A DNA stretch of 45,988 nt, taken from Methanosarcina sp. UBA5. GTDB taxonomy: Archaea > Halobacteriota > Methanosarcinia > Methanosarcinales > Methanosarcinaceae. The position numbers and the translations under genes are program-made. Of the stretch, positions 23,421-32,288 are shown piece after piece (the stretch's first letter is position 1; each line of letters starts with the position of its first letter). The notes beneath the pieces were generated by a model, which saw only the letters and a list, made by a program, of their open reading frames with translations, was not told where the DNA came from and ran no database searches. The DNA is taken from NCBI RefSeq assembly GCF_002505485.1, contig NZ_DAVG01000014.1:1-45988 (forward strand), read 5' to 3'.

Positions 23421-24263
23421 ATGACAGATAAGGTTCAACCACTTGAGAGCTTGTCGAAAAAACCAGAAGAGCCAAAAATAGTAGTCAATCTCAGGCGCAT
23501 CAAACGCAAGATTATGGTAATGAGCGGAAAGGGAGGAGTAGGGAAGAGTACAGTTGCAGCAAATCTGGCTGCTGGGCTAGCCCTACGAGGATACAAAGTT
23601 GGGCTTCTGGACTGCGATATTCACGGCCCGACGATTCCTACAATTTTTGGGCTAGAGTCTCAAAGGCCCGAGGTTAATGAAGAAGGCATTCTTCCAATCT
23701 CGGTACTTCCCAATCTTTCTATGATGTCTATCGGTTTTCTGCTCGGAGACAAAGATTCTCCTATAATTTGGAGAGGGCCTGCCAAAATGGGAGCAATCAA
23801 ACAATTCCTGGAAGATGTTAGCTGGGGAGCGCTCGATTTCCTGATTATAGACTTGCCCCCTGGCACAGGAGATGAACCCCTGAGTGTGGCCCAGCTCATT
23901 CCCAATTGCGACGGCTCAGTGCTTGTTACAACTCCACAGGACGTAGCTCTGATTAGTGTCCGAAAGTCAATAAAATTCTCCGAAAAACTTAACGTGCCTA
24001 TCATAGGGCTTGTTGACAATATGCATGGGCTCATTTGCCCTCATTGCGGCAAGCCAATAGAAGTGTTCGGAACTGGAGGCGTGGAAAAAGCCTCAAAAGA
24101 CTTTAATGTCCCGATTCTTGCCAGACTTCCGATAGAGCCAAAAGTCGCAGAAATGGAAGATAAAGGCACTATTGTCCAGGGTCTGCTTGACCACAGTACG
24201 GAATGGCAGAAGAACTTCGAAGCTGTAGTAACAGCAGTAGAAAAAACTCTGGGAGAGGATTAA
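23421..24263 (+). CDS. Mrp/NBP35-family iron-sulfur cluster carrier ATPase
   Basis: A 280-aa deviant Walker ATPase: MSGKGGVGKSTVAANLA (P-loop), DCDIHGPTIPTIFG (switch I), then DFLIIDLPPGTGDEPLSVAQ (switch II). A late CPHCGKPIEVFGTGG has the CxxC that bridges an [4Fe-4S] cluster between subunits in this family. It assembles or transfers Fe-S clusters to apoproteins, of which this region encodes many (Hdr, glutamate synthase, FrhB-like). It probably shares a transcript with the DUF134 gene upstream. Confidence 0.93.
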   Translation: MTDKVQPLESLSKKPEEPKIVVNLRRIKRKIMVMSGKGGVGKSTVAANLAAGLALRGYKVGLLDCDIHGPTIPTIFGLESQRPEVNEEGILPISVLPNLSMMSIGFLLGDKDSPIIWRGPAKMGAIKQFLEDVSWGALDFLIIDLPPGTGDEPLSVAQLIPNCDGSVLVTTPQDVALISVRKSIKFSEKLNVPIIGLVDNMHGLICPHCGKPIEVFGTGGVEKASKDFNVPILARLPIEPKVAEMEDKGTIVQGLLDHSTEWQKNFEAVVTAVEKTLGED

Positions 24264-24760
24264 GGCTAAATAAAAAGAGGAAAAGATTGACACGTTTCCC
24301 TAGTTATACAATTTTTCTCAATTGGTTAGCCTCTCGGCTAACCTCTATTCAACCGACTGACCTAGTAATTATAAATCGAACAACATCTCTTCAATTGGCT
24401 GGCTTGGTAATCATAAATTGGCTGACTTGTAATTATAACTAGTTATTTAAGATCTCTTTCTTAACTGTATTTTTCCTATTGTTTCGATATTTACTTTTAT
24501 AATTCAGTCTTGAAGGCTCTTTAAATATATTTTTACAGCCCAAAAGTCTCTGAAACTAAGTATACATTTTTCTTTCCTTTGAGTTAGTTGTTTGAAGGCT
24601 ATCTAATATTCTAATTTAAAATTCGAGTCTCATAATCAACCGAAAACGAAGGCTATCTTTAAAAATAAAGATTATTTTGAAAAGAGAAAATTATTACGAT
24701 CTAACATAATTACTAAATAATATGTAATCTACTATAAAATCAAAAACTAATGTTGATAAC
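24264..24760. other. Intergenic region with hairpin and degenerate repeats
   Basis: GGTTAGC (24324-24330) and GCTAACC (24337-24343) form a terminator-like hairpin after mrp. A degenerate 22-24 bp unit ending in TAATTATAA or TAATCATAA occurs three times, at about 24351, 24393 and 24416. CTATAAAA near 24733 is the probable TATA box of the thioredoxin gene, only 28 nt from its ATG, so that mRNA may be leaderless. Confidence 0.5.
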
Positions 24761-25324
24761 ATGAAGGAGTTAGTTGTACTATTGATCCTGCTTGCAGTTG
24801 TAATCTTTGCTGCGGGCTGTACTGATAAAAGCCAGGGGAATTCCACAGATACCCAGGCAGCTCAGGAGAATAATAGTGTTTTCAAAACAAATGAGTCTGA
24901 GCAGAACACAACCTCTCAGGAAGCTAAGGAAGGAAGTAGTGTTGTTGTAGTAACCTCCCTTGAACAGATAAACGCATCCCTTAAACAGGGACCAGTTCTT
25001 GTGAAAATAGGGTCTAAACACTGTGGACCATGCCAGGCTATGAGGCCCATGCTTAAGGAACTGGCAACAGAATACAGCGGGAAAGCCACTATTGCTTCCA
25101 TAGATATAACCGAGAGTCCTGATCTTGAAGCTTATTTTAATATCGGATACGTCCCTGATACCTCTTTGATCGTGGGTATCGAAGACGGAGACTATGTGTA
25201 CATGCAAGAGGACGGAACAGTCACTAAGGATAGATTCAAGGCTAGAATTCAAGGACAAATGGAAAAAGAGGCCTATGAGGATCGTATAAACCTTGCCCTT
25301 CTTAAGGAAGGGAAAAGTACATAA
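24761..25324 (+). CDS. Thioredoxin-fold lipoprotein
   Basis: 187 aa. Signal peptide with a lipobox-like end (VIFAAGC), making Cys20 the likely lipid anchor. A Ser/Thr/Gln/Asn-rich linker runs to about residue 62. The thioredoxin domain has KHCGPCQAM (Cys88 and Cys91), with His where most thioredoxins have Trp, and the cis-Pro loop GYVPDTSLIV. It should act outside the membrane on disulfides. The next gene encodes a CcdA-like membrane protein that would supply reducing equivalents. The probable TATA box lies 28 nt upstream, so the transcript is likely leaderless. Confidence 0.88.
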   Translation: MKELVVLLILLAVVIFAAGCTDKSQGNSTDTQAAQENNSVFKTNESEQNTTSQEAKEGSSVVVVTSLEQINASLKQGPVLVKIGSKHCGPCQAMRPMLKELATEYSGKATIASIDITESPDLEAYFNIGYVPDTSLIVGIEDGDYVYMQEDGTVTKDRFKARIQGQMEKEAYEDRINLALLKEGKST

Positions 25325-25616
25325 TAATAAAAATAATCTTAGTTCCCAAATATTAAGCGTATATGTGTAGTAATAAATCTCTATGAAATCAATGGATTAC
25401 CATTTTGAGATTATGCTACAAAGATCATGTACTTATATTTAGGCGCATACTCAGATATCAGGAGATGTTTATGCGTTTAAAAACGCGGAACTTAGGGAAT
25501 AAACTTAATGAATAATACTAATTTCTAAACTCATCAATTAGAAGTTCAAATTCATAGTAAAACTCGGAGTTCCGGGAAATACTGTATTAAATAAATTATA
25601 TAAAGAAATTGAAACC
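25325..25616. promoter_or_regulatory. Spacer with the TATA box of the CcdA-like gene
   Basis: TTATATAAAG at about 25595-25604 lies only 20 nt before the ATG. This suggests a leaderless or nearly leaderless mRNA, as for the thioredoxin gene before it. Confidence 0.4.
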
Positions 25617-26267
25617 ATGTATTATGAAGCTATTTCCCCTGTGGCTGCATTTGGAGCAGGAATTATCAGTGTCCTGTCCCCCTGCATCCTTCCTCTTCTG
25701 CCTGCTGTCCTGGCAACATCCGCAGGAAAAAACAAATTGAGACCCCTTGCAATAGTGCTTGGAGTGTCAGTCTCCTTCACCATAATGGGGGTGGCAACCT
25801 CTGCTTTTGGGGCAGTATTCAATGCATATACTGATCAATTGAAGATTCTGGCAGAGATTTTAATTCTCATAATGGGATTCGCCCTACTCTTTGACATAAG
25901 CCTTTTTAATTCATTTTCAAAGTTTCCCCTTCTGGGAAAAATGAATGATGAAGGACCTGTCTCAGGCTTCTTGCTTGGCCTTTCCCTCGGGGTTCTCTGG
26001 ATCCCTTGTGTCGGACCAATTCTAGGCTCGATCCTTACCATGGTAGCTGTAGCAGGGAATACTGCTACTGGAGCGGTCACCCTCTCAATCTATTCGCTTG
26101 GGTTTGCGATTCCAATGCTCCTGCTTGCATATTCAGCCCACTTTTCCTCCTCTAAAATCCGGCTTATATCAAAGTGGGATATGGTTTTCAAAAAGGGAGC
26201 GGGAACAGTACTGGTACTCTTCGGGCTCTGGATGATCTACCAGAATCATTATCAGTGGTTTATGTGA
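25617..26267 (+). CDS. CcdA/DsbD-type thiol-disulfide membrane transporter
   Basis: 216 aa with six hydrophobic segments. The two conserved Cys lie in symmetric contexts in TM1 and TM4: SVLSPCILPLLPA and LWIPCVGPILGS, the CcdA signature. It carries electrons from cytoplasmic thioredoxin across the membrane to extracytoplasmic thiol proteins. The substrate here is most likely the lipoprotein thioredoxin encoded 292 nt upstream. The two genes appear to have separate TATA boxes. Confidence 0.92.
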   Translation: MYYEAISPVAAFGAGIISVLSPCILPLLPAVLATSAGKNKLRPLAIVLGVSVSFTIMGVATSAFGAVFNAYTDQLKILAEILILIMGFALLFDISLFNSFSKFPLLGKMNDEGPVSGFLLGLSLGVLWIPCVGPILGSILTMVAVAGNTATGAVTLSIYSLGFAIPMLLLAYSAHFSSSKIRLISKWDMVFKKGAGTVLVLFGLWMIYQNHYQWFM

Positions 26268-27018
26268 ACTACCTCTCCCTAAACCTCTCACCTGACGTCC
26301 TAAATTTTGAGAAAAACTCCCTTCTAGTGTTTATATCATTTGAGTATTTGATTCTAAGACAGGGCATAGATGCTAGAATATACCGGCCTATGCCCTAAAG
26401 GTAGTAGATTTTTCAGATACTTTTTATTATTCTCTGTTTTTTTGAACTATGTTGGTCAACTGTAATCGAAATCAATATCAAATTTTGATGATCCCATAAG
26501 ATATTAAAAAATCTCTGTTGTTGGTTCAGTAAAAAAGTGATATTATCAGAATCTATCAAGCTATTAATATATATTAAAATTACATTTTTTAAATAAATTG
26601 AATTTTATTTTTTATTAAAAAGGTAATCTAAAAAAGAACTAAATTTTTCGCTTAGAGTCAAAAATGAAATAATGACTGTTAATAGATTCACAAATGATTG
26701 AAATGTAAGATAATTTATTAGTCAACTGTAAGATATTATATCAAAGATGGTATTTTTGGAATATAAACTTTCATGTGATTCAGATTTTCTATCAAAAATG
26801 CAAAAATCACTGGATTTTTGAACAGAGTCAGCACTGGGATAAAGCATTTAACAACAAATACTGAAAACAAAAACTGGCTCTTCGCCTTTCCTATAGATAA
26901 GATATTTTCAATTCAAGACCGCATCGGTTTTTATGGGGACATTATGAGGATATTCATACAAAGCAACGAAGAGCCAAAAAACTAAATGACGATCCAAATG
27001 GAAAAATTAGAGAAAGTA
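26268..27018. other. Intergenic region with two inverted repeats
   Basis: AGGGCATAG (26361-26369) pairs with CTATGCCCT (26388-26396), a likely terminator-type hairpin after ccdA. TGGCTCTTCG (26875-26884) is mirrored by CGAAGAGCCA (26967-26976), 82 bp apart, like the ends of a small degraded element. A 55-codon stretch without stop (about 26708-26875) has no start codon or known motif. Confidence 0.5.
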
Positions 27019-27750
27019 TTAGTCTTTACTTTCTCTTGCGATTGCAACAAGCTCGTTAACGCATGCAACCGCCATAGGAGTGCCTCCTCTTGTCCCGACA
27101 CAGCTAATAGAGGGCACAGGAACTTTCAGGTTTCTGACAATTTCCTTGGATTCGGCTGCGTTTACGAAACCTACTGGAAGTCCGATGATAAGAGCTGGTT
27201 TCACACCTTTTTCTATAAGTTTGCAGACCATAATAAGCGCAGAAGGCGCATTTCCGATTGCAATAATACTTCCATCGAGCCTCTCCCGAGCAGCCAGGAA
27301 GCCTGCTGATGTACGCGTAATTCCGTATTTTTTGGCGATTTCGGAATTTTGGTCTTCATCAAGCACGCAAATAATTTCGGATTTGTGCCCTGCTTTTGTA
27401 ATTCCGGCCTTTACCATGTTGATGTCTACAAAAATCGGAGCACCCTTTTTAATCGCATCCACACCTGCAGTAATGGGGTCATGCATAAAACGCATGATAT
27501 CTGCTACAGAAACATCTCCGGTAGCAATAACACAGCGCTGGCGAAAGCGGTCTTCGAGGGTTTTGTTTCCAATGAGTTCCTGAATCATTGTCCTGCTTTT
27601 CATGTAAATGGCTTTGGCTTCTTCAGTTCTTGCCCCAGAATCCTTACAAATACTTACAAGTTCGGGATCTACTTCAACAGTAAGCTCGGTAAACTCTTCA
27701 AGATTATCGAGGTTTCCAGCTTTCTCATTAGAATTCTGTTCAGTAGTCAT
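27019..27750 (-). CDS. cbiC: Cobalt-precorrin-8 methylmutase
   Basis: A 243-aa enzyme that moves the C11 methyl to C12 to form cobyrinate in anaerobic B12 synthesis. Family blocks: SRTMIQELIG, RQRCVIATGDVSVADIMRF with MHDPI, GAPIFVDINMVKAGI, SAGFLAARERLDGSIIAIGNAPSAL (read in two parts) and LPVGFVNAAESKE. The GTRGGTPMAVACVNEL ending is conserved. An N-terminal extension of about 25 residues (Asn/Glu-rich) precedes the core. Its start overlaps the end of cbiH by 11 nt. It is the last gene of the cbi operon. Confidence 0.93.
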   Translation of the reverse strand: MTTEQNSNEKAGNLDNLEEFTELTVEVDPELVSICKDSGARTEEAKAIYMKSRTMIQELIGNKTLEDRFRQRCVIATGDVSVADIMRFMHDPITAGVDAIKKGAPIFVDINMVKAGITKAGHKSEIICVLDEDQNSEIAKKYGITRTSAGFLAARERLDGSIIAIGNAPSALIMVCKLIEKGVKPALIIGLPVGFVNAAESKEIVRNLKVPVPSISCVGTRGGTPMAVACVNELVAIARESKD

Positions 27751-28540
27751 ACTTTTTTTGATACCCCCTGGGAGTGATTATGAAATCCTTCTTTTGAGAG
27801 CTCCAGATTCTGGAATCACCATTTCCAATAAGGATCGTGGTACTCATATCTACCCAATCCTCGTAGTCCATAACTTTTCCAAGAGTGGTTACGATCCTGT
27901 CCTCACCATCTCCCCTCAGAGCATTCTTCACAAGTCCGACAGGCACGGAATCGACCTTGTACTTGCGGATAATTTCAATAGCTCGGGAAAAGTTAGACTG
28001 TCTCTTACGGCTCTTAGGGTTGTAGAGAGCCATCACAAAATCGGCTTCTGCAGCAAGATTAAGCCGTTTTTCAATAACATCCCATGGTGTAAGGAGGTCG
28101 CTCAGACTGATAACTGCAAAGTCCGTTACAACAGGCGCGCCCAGTATACTTGCCCCGGCTAAAATTGCCGTTACTCCCGGAAGAATTTCTATATCGACCT
28201 CAAGCCCTTCATGCTCAGCAACCTCGAGCACGATACCTGCCATGCCGTAGACATTGGTATCCCCGCCACTGACCATGGCAACATTTGAGACTTTTGCAAG
28301 TTCCACAGCCTTTTTTGCCCTGTCCACTTCTTTACCCATATAGCTGCGGATTACTTCCTGGGTTCCAAGAAGGCTTGCTATCTGGTCCAGGTAAGTACTG
28401 TTCCCTAGCACATAATCGGCATTAAGGATTACATCCCTGGCTTTGACCGTCATCTGTTCTACAGACCCCGGCCCAATCCCTACGATGTAAAGTTTTCCTC
28501 TTGTTGCTTTATCTTGCGATTGCGATTGTGACTCTGCCAT
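27740..28540 (-). CDS. cbiH: Cobalt-precorrin-3 C17-methyltransferase
   Basis: A 266-aa SAM-dependent tetrapyrrole methylase. N-terminus YIVGIGPGSVEQMTVKARD carries the GxGPG motif. VMVSGGD-type SAM-binding loop appears as AMVSGGDTNVYGMAG, followed by ILPGVTAILAGASILGAP and FVMALYNPKSRKRQ. It methylates C17 with ring contraction. The start at 28540 has AGGAAG upstream and lies inside the end of the cbiG C-terminal gene (32-nt overlap). A Gln/Ser-rich stretch of about 12 residues precedes the core. Confidence 0.92.
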   Translation of the reverse strand: MAESQSQSQDKATRGKLYIVGIGPGSVEQMTVKARDVILNADYVLGNSTYLDQIASLLGTQEVIRSYMGKEVDRAKKAVELAKVSNVAMVSGGDTNVYGMAGIVLEVAEHEGLEVDIEILPGVTAILAGASILGAPVVTDFAVISLSDLLTPWDVIEKRLNLAAEADFVMALYNPKSRKRQSNFSRAIEIIRKYKVDSVPVGLVKNALRGDGEDRIVTTLGKVMDYEDWVDMSTTILIGNGDSRIWSSQKKDFIITPRGYQKKYDY

Positions 28541-28862
28541 AGATTTTCTTCCTGCAAATCAATTGTTTTTCTTTAGAAAGGGCTAGAGCTGCAGGTTCTG
28601 CAACTCCTTTTAATCCAAAGCGGGAAGCCTGAGAGGATGAAGGAGGATTGTAGCTGTTTAGCGTCTCGTCCGGCAAGAAGTCTATTGGAATACCGAGCGT
28701 CTCTCCCGCTTCCAGAAGCCCCTGTTCATTTTCCTTAAGTTTCGCAGAAGCAAAAGCCGTAATTTCTCCCAGGCTCAGACCGCACTCATCGAGTGCCTGT
28801 TTTACGGCTTCAATAACCTCTTCTTTTGTAATGCCCCTGCGAGTTCCAATTCCTATAATCAT
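28509..28862 (-). CDS. cbiG: Cobalamin biosynthesis protein CbiG, C-terminal domain (CobE-like), separate gene
   Basis: 117 aa matching the CbiG_C domain: IIGIGTRRGITKEEVIEAV, then FASAKLKENEQGLLEAGE, DFLPDETLN and GVAEPAALALS. In most organisms this domain is fused behind CbiG_N. Here a TAA and 78 nt separate it from the N-terminal gene, and a stop lies two codons before its ATG, so it is an independent ORF. There is no clear Shine-Dalgarno. CbiG opens the delta-lactone ring of cobalt-precorrin-5A, releasing acetaldehyde. Confidence 0.85.
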   Translation of the reverse strand: MIIGIGTRRGITKEEVIEAVKQALDECGLSLGEITAFASAKLKENEQGLLEAGETLGIPIDFLPDETLNSYNPPSSSQASRFGLKGVAEPAALALSKEKQLICRKKIYGRVTIAIAR

Positions 28863-28940
28863 CCATTATCGTCTCTGATGAAACGCAGTTCCTTGCCGGG
28901 TTAATTTTCGTAAACGCAGCCCAATCAACTTCCAGCTCAA

Positions 28941-29510
28941 TTAAGGTTTACCCTTATTGTTGTCTTTGACTTCTGAAGTCTTCTGCTGGCTTTTTACCAG
29001 CACGGATACATCTTCATCTACAACAACAATTCTTGGTCCTTTAACCTCAAGAACCTCGATTTCTTGATCAAGAAGTGCGCAATTTACAGCTATAGTGGAT
29101 TCTTTGTTGAAGATCTTGCAGCCTAACCGGTCAGCAATACCCTCAACTGAGGGTTTACCGTGAACTTCGGTCGCCGTTGTAAGCACAGGCACTGCTCCAA
29201 GCTCAGAAAGCTTTCGGGCAATTTCATTTGCGCCATGATGTCCCCCAAGAAGGGGGATTGCGAAATTCAGGTTTGAATCAACTACGACCACGGCAGGATC
29301 AGCCCACTTATTCTCGAGAAGAGGAGCAATATCCCTTACCACAATGCCTGTGGCAAAAACCGCAACTATCGCTCCATAGTTTTCAAAAGCCTTTTTGAAT
29401 ATGCCCTTTTCATAAAGAAGCAGATCGGCTTTCAGGGATTCTGCAATCCTTGCCGCGACCTCCCGATTTCGTTCAAAAGTGATTACAACGGTTCCTGGGC
29501 GACTCCGTAT
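28941..29510 (-). CDS. cbiG: Cobalamin biosynthesis protein CbiG, N-terminal and central domains, with an apparent ATA start
   Basis: About 189 aa. The CbiG_N homology (VITFERNREVAARIAESL, LLLYEKGIFKKAFENYGAIV, FATGIVVRDIAPLL) starts well before the first ordinary start codon, GTG at 29342. Upstream of GTG the frame stays open to a TAA within cbiF. The only initiation signal is a perfect AGGAGGT at 29518-29524, followed after 7 nt by ATA at 29508-29510, in frame. So translation probably starts at ATA, or an ATG was mutated. The LGGHHGANEIARKLSELG block is the conserved CbiG core. The gene overlaps the end of cbiF by 28 nt. It ends in a non-conserved Lys/Asp-rich tail; the CbiG_C domain is encoded separately. 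Confidence 0.85.
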   Translation of the reverse strand: MRSRPGTVVITFERNREVAARIAESLKADLLLYEKGIFKKAFENYGAIVAVFATGIVVRDIAPLLENKWADPAVVVVDSNLNFAIPLLGGHHGANEIARKLSELGAVPVLTTATEVHGKPSVEGIADRLGCKIFNKESTIAVNCALLDQEIEVLEVKGPRIVVVDEDVSVLVKSQQKTSEVKDNNKGKP

Positions 29511-30211
29511 AAGTAGGACCTCCTGTAATTTTTAGGGTCAACAACCCCACCGATAATTATCATCGCCGAGCGTTTAATTCCTGCGTCCTTCACCTTATCG
29601 GCGATATCTTCCACAGTTCCGGTGATGACTTCCTCATCCTCCCAGGATGCATGAAATACTACTGCAACAGGTGTATCCTTCGGACAGCGAACTTTTTCCA
29701 TAATCTCCCGGATTTTCTGCGTACCAAGGAAAATCGCCATAGTAGTATTGTAAGCTGAAAGCTCGGGAATAAGGTCTTTTTCCAGGGTTTTTCCAGCAGG
29801 ACGAGTAATAATGAGAGTATCTGAAACGCCGTTAAGAGTCAACTGTGTATCGAGAGCGGCAGCGCTTGCAAAAACCGAGGATACTCCAGCAACTCTTTCA
29901 ACTTCGATATCGTATTTCCTAAGTTCTTCCATCTGCTCTATGACGGAACCATAAAGAGATGGATCTCCGCTGTGAAGACGAACAACGAATTTCCCTGCAT
30001 CTACAGCGTCAGCGATTATTTTAGTGGTTTCTTCGAGGGTCAGTCCATAACTATCCACTGTTTCCCCCTGCGTGTAATTAAGCACCTCAGGATTTACTAG
30101 AGAACCTGCATACATTACAAGGTCGGCTTTTTCAAGCATTTCACGCCCGAGTACGGTAATAAGTTTCGGGTTCCCTGGGCCCGCTCCCACAAAATATACT
30201 TTCCTTTCCAT
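29483..30211 (-). CDS. cbiF: Cobalt-precorrin-4 C11-methyltransferase
   Basis: A 242-aa tetrapyrrole methylase: VYFVGAGPGNPKLITVLG, LVMYAGSLVNPEVLNY, VRLHSGDPSLYGSVIEQM, then VAGVSSVFASAAALDTQLTL and TMAIFLGTQKI. MYAGSLV and HSGDPS are diagnostic for CbiF/CobM. It methylates C11 using SAM. It lies 74 nt downstream of cbiL and overlaps the cbiG N-terminal gene. Confidence 0.95.
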   Translation of the reverse strand: MERKVYFVGAGPGNPKLITVLGREMLEKADLVMYAGSLVNPEVLNYTQGETVDSYGLTLEETTKIIADAVDAGKFVVRLHSGDPSLYGSVIEQMEELRKYDIEVERVAGVSSVFASAAALDTQLTLNGVSDTLIITRPAGKTLEKDLIPELSAYNTTMAIFLGTQKIREIMEKVRCPKDTPVAVVFHASWEDEEVITGTVEDIADKVKDAGIKRSAMIIIGGVVDPKNYRRSYLYGVAQEPL

Positions 30212-30285
30212 CTGACCATTCCCTTTGCTTTCGTGTTTTATTTAATAATATGTACTGAGTTCCGCGAATATTACATAGGGCACTT

Positions 30286-30894
30286 TCACTTCTTTCCGTA
30301 AATGATACTGAAGTAGTTCCCCTTTTCTGGGATTTCTTCTTTCTTTCGGATTATAAGCTCGTTGTCCGAAAAGAGTCTTTCTGCAAAGATAAACTCCGTA
30401 TATCCTTCAGTTTCAAGCTGTTTAACTATGGATTTCGGTTGTGTAGCCTTTAGGTGAATTATATATCCTATCTCAGAACCGTCGCTGACCTCAAAAGAAC
30501 TTTCAACCGCAACATCGGTTCTGGCAGCAAAGGAGGTGATTGAACTTATGCCAGGCACGGTTGCAAGTTCAACGTCAGGATAGTGCTTACTCATTACTTT
30601 TTTGAGATGGGAAAATGTAGAGAAAAAGTTTGGGTCGCCTATAAGCCCGAAAGCCACAGTGCCTTTTCTTGCCTCTTCTGCCACTCTGTCAGCATTTTCC
30701 TTCCAGAGAGAATTGAGAACCTCAATATCCCTTATCATAGGAAACTCAAGAATTTCAGCATCTGCATAAGGAGCCACAAGATCTTTTGCCAGGCGACCTG
30801 GCACATATATCTTATCGCTGTTTTTCAAAATGTTCACTGCTTTTAGGGTCAGAAGTTCAGGGTCTCCGGGACCAAGTCCTACTCCGATTAACAT
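30286..30894 (-). CDS. cbiL: Cobalt-precorrin-2 C20-methyltransferase
   Basis: 202 aa. LIGVGLGPGDPELLTLKAV is the SAM-methylase N-terminal motif. FGLIGDPNFFSTFSHLKKV and TVPGISSITSFAARTDV follow; the FSTF(S/M)-type loop is typical of CbiL/CobI. At 202 residues it is slightly shorter than many homologues (about 210-240). It commits precorrin-2 to the B12 route. Transcription comes from upstream of cbiT. Confidence 0.92.
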   Translation of the reverse strand: MLIGVGLGPGDPELLTLKAVNILKNSDKIYVPGRLAKDLVAPYADAEILEFPMIRDIEVLNSLWKENADRVAEEARKGTVAFGLIGDPNFFSTFSHLKKVMSKHYPDVELATVPGISSITSFAARTDVAVESSFEVSDGSEIGYIIHLKATQPKSIVKQLETEGYTEFIFAERLFSDNELIIRKKEEIPEKGNYFSIIYGKK

Positions 30895-30954
30895 GCTATT
30901 GCTCCGTAGATTCTAAAAATAAATATAAAGCAGATTTAAATTATAAGATCATTT

Positions 30955-31509
30955 TCAGTTTTGCTTTTTTCCGACAACGATGTATACCGGGTTTTCAGGT
31001 TTGAACATCGTTTCTCCGGCAATTGTTGCACTTCTCGAAACCGAAATATGAACTACTTCATCAAAAATTCCGAGTTTTTTCATGGCCTCAATTGTCCTGA
31101 CAACCGTTTCTATTCGGACGGCATTTACCACAATACTTCGAGCTTTTTTCTTAACAAGGATCTCAAGCACAGAACCAATATTTTTTGTTCCGCCGACAAA
31201 AGCACAATCAATAAAATCAGTAAAACTTTCCGAACTCAGGAGATCCGAGGCTTCACCAGCTAAAATCCTGGCATTTTCTATACTGAAATTTTTGAAATTC
31301 GTTTCAGTGGCTCGCAGAGCCTCGTTTCGGGCATCTATTGCATAGATAGTGAGATTCCGGGCAAGCTTTGCGGCTTCAATCGATACCGATCCCGTACCGC
31401 AGCCTACATCTGCAAACCGATCTCCGTCCCGCAGTCCGAGTTTGGAAAGGGACACAGCAATGATTTCAGGTTTTGTCGGACCACCGCTAACACTTACTAT
31501 TTCGGACAT
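30955..31509 (-). CDS. cbiT: Cobalt-precorrin-6B C15-methyltransferase (decarboxylating)
   Basis: A 184-aa class I SAM methyltransferase: SGGPTKPEIIAVSLSKLGL at the N-terminus (the GGPTKPE motif is diagnostic for CbiT), ADVGCGTGSVSIEAAK (SAM motif I), YAIDARNEALRATETN and FVGGTKN. It methylates C15 and decarboxylates the C12 acetate. First gene of the cbi operon; GAGG lies 7 nt before the ATG. CbiD, CbiE, CbiJ and the cobaltochelatase are not in this window. Confidence 0.95.
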   Translation of the reverse strand: MSEIVSVSGGPTKPEIIAVSLSKLGLRDGDRFADVGCGTGSVSIEAAKLARNLTIYAIDARNEALRATETNFKNFSIENARILAGEASDLLSSESFTDFIDCAFVGGTKNIGSVLEILVKKKARSIVVNAVRIETVVRTIEAMKKLGIFDEVVHISVSRSATIAGETMFKPENPVYIVVGKKQN

Positions 31510-32220
31510 GTTTTACCTCGGGATAAAGTAAAGCAAATATATGAAATGTAAATAAATATATGCCGATATAATTTTCAATTTATTTAATGGCTTAGTTTTA
31601 ATCAGGGCCGGAAAATATGCGTTCTTCAGAGATGATTACAGGTATATACATACATAATTAAATCAGATTTATAATTAAATTAGATTTATAGTTAAATCAA
31701 CTTTTTCTGATCCGCTCGAATATAAATATAACTTGTTGTAGATATACCTTATTATCAGTAAGAAGGGCAGGATAGGAAAGTAAACTTTCATGAACCTGTA
31801 AAAAGGACAGGTAATTCTTCTGCAAAAAACTTTAGGCGAATCCTATACATCACTTTTAAGCAAACTTTTTTCCAGGAAGTATCGGGAATTTTATGGAAGA
31901 AAAGAGGGGCAGTGTCTCCCGTCATCCTATATATAGTAAAATATGACAAATTATGAATATAATAAATATGTGAATATAGTTAAAAAAAATACGTTGGGTG
32001 TTTTGAAAGAAAGAGATTTTAACTATAATGGCATATAATAACTTAAATATATCGGGATACAACGTAATATATAAATCTCGACATATAATGTAAGATGCTG
32101 TTTTGAAGAACAGTAATAAGTGCTCCCCCAAAAGAGTGTTTTTTAAATAAGAAGTTAGAGTTCTTAGATTAAATACGACTTATTTTCTGACTGTATACCT
32201 GAAATATATCTTTTTCACAG
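31510..32220. other. AT-rich intergenic region between divergent genes
   Basis: Several TATA-like stretches: near 31550 (minus, for cbiT) and near 32090 and 32200 (plus). No ORF with initiation signals; a 69-codon minus frame at 31922-32131 lacks them. No tRNA-like fold seen. Confidence 0.4.
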
Positions 32221-32288
32221 GAAAGCCCCCAAAGTGAAAGCCCGCTTTCTCGATGCAGGGCCCTGCCGCCTGAAAGAAAGGAGGAAAA
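32221..32288 (+). promoter_or_regulatory. GC-rich structured leader of the citrate-synthase-like gene
   Basis: GAAAGC-CC-GCTTTC (32236-32249) and the 12-bp palindrome GCAGGGCCCTGC (32255-32266) form two adjacent hairpins just before GGAGG (32280-32284). Their GC content contrasts with the AT-rich surroundings. A leader-based control of the following gene is possible. Confidence 0.45.

Noticed and set aside
26708..26877. 55-codon stretch without stop
   Set aside because: No start codon and no recognisable motif.
31922..32131. 69-codon Phe/Ile-rich minus frame
   Set aside because: Composition follows AT richness, no start signal.
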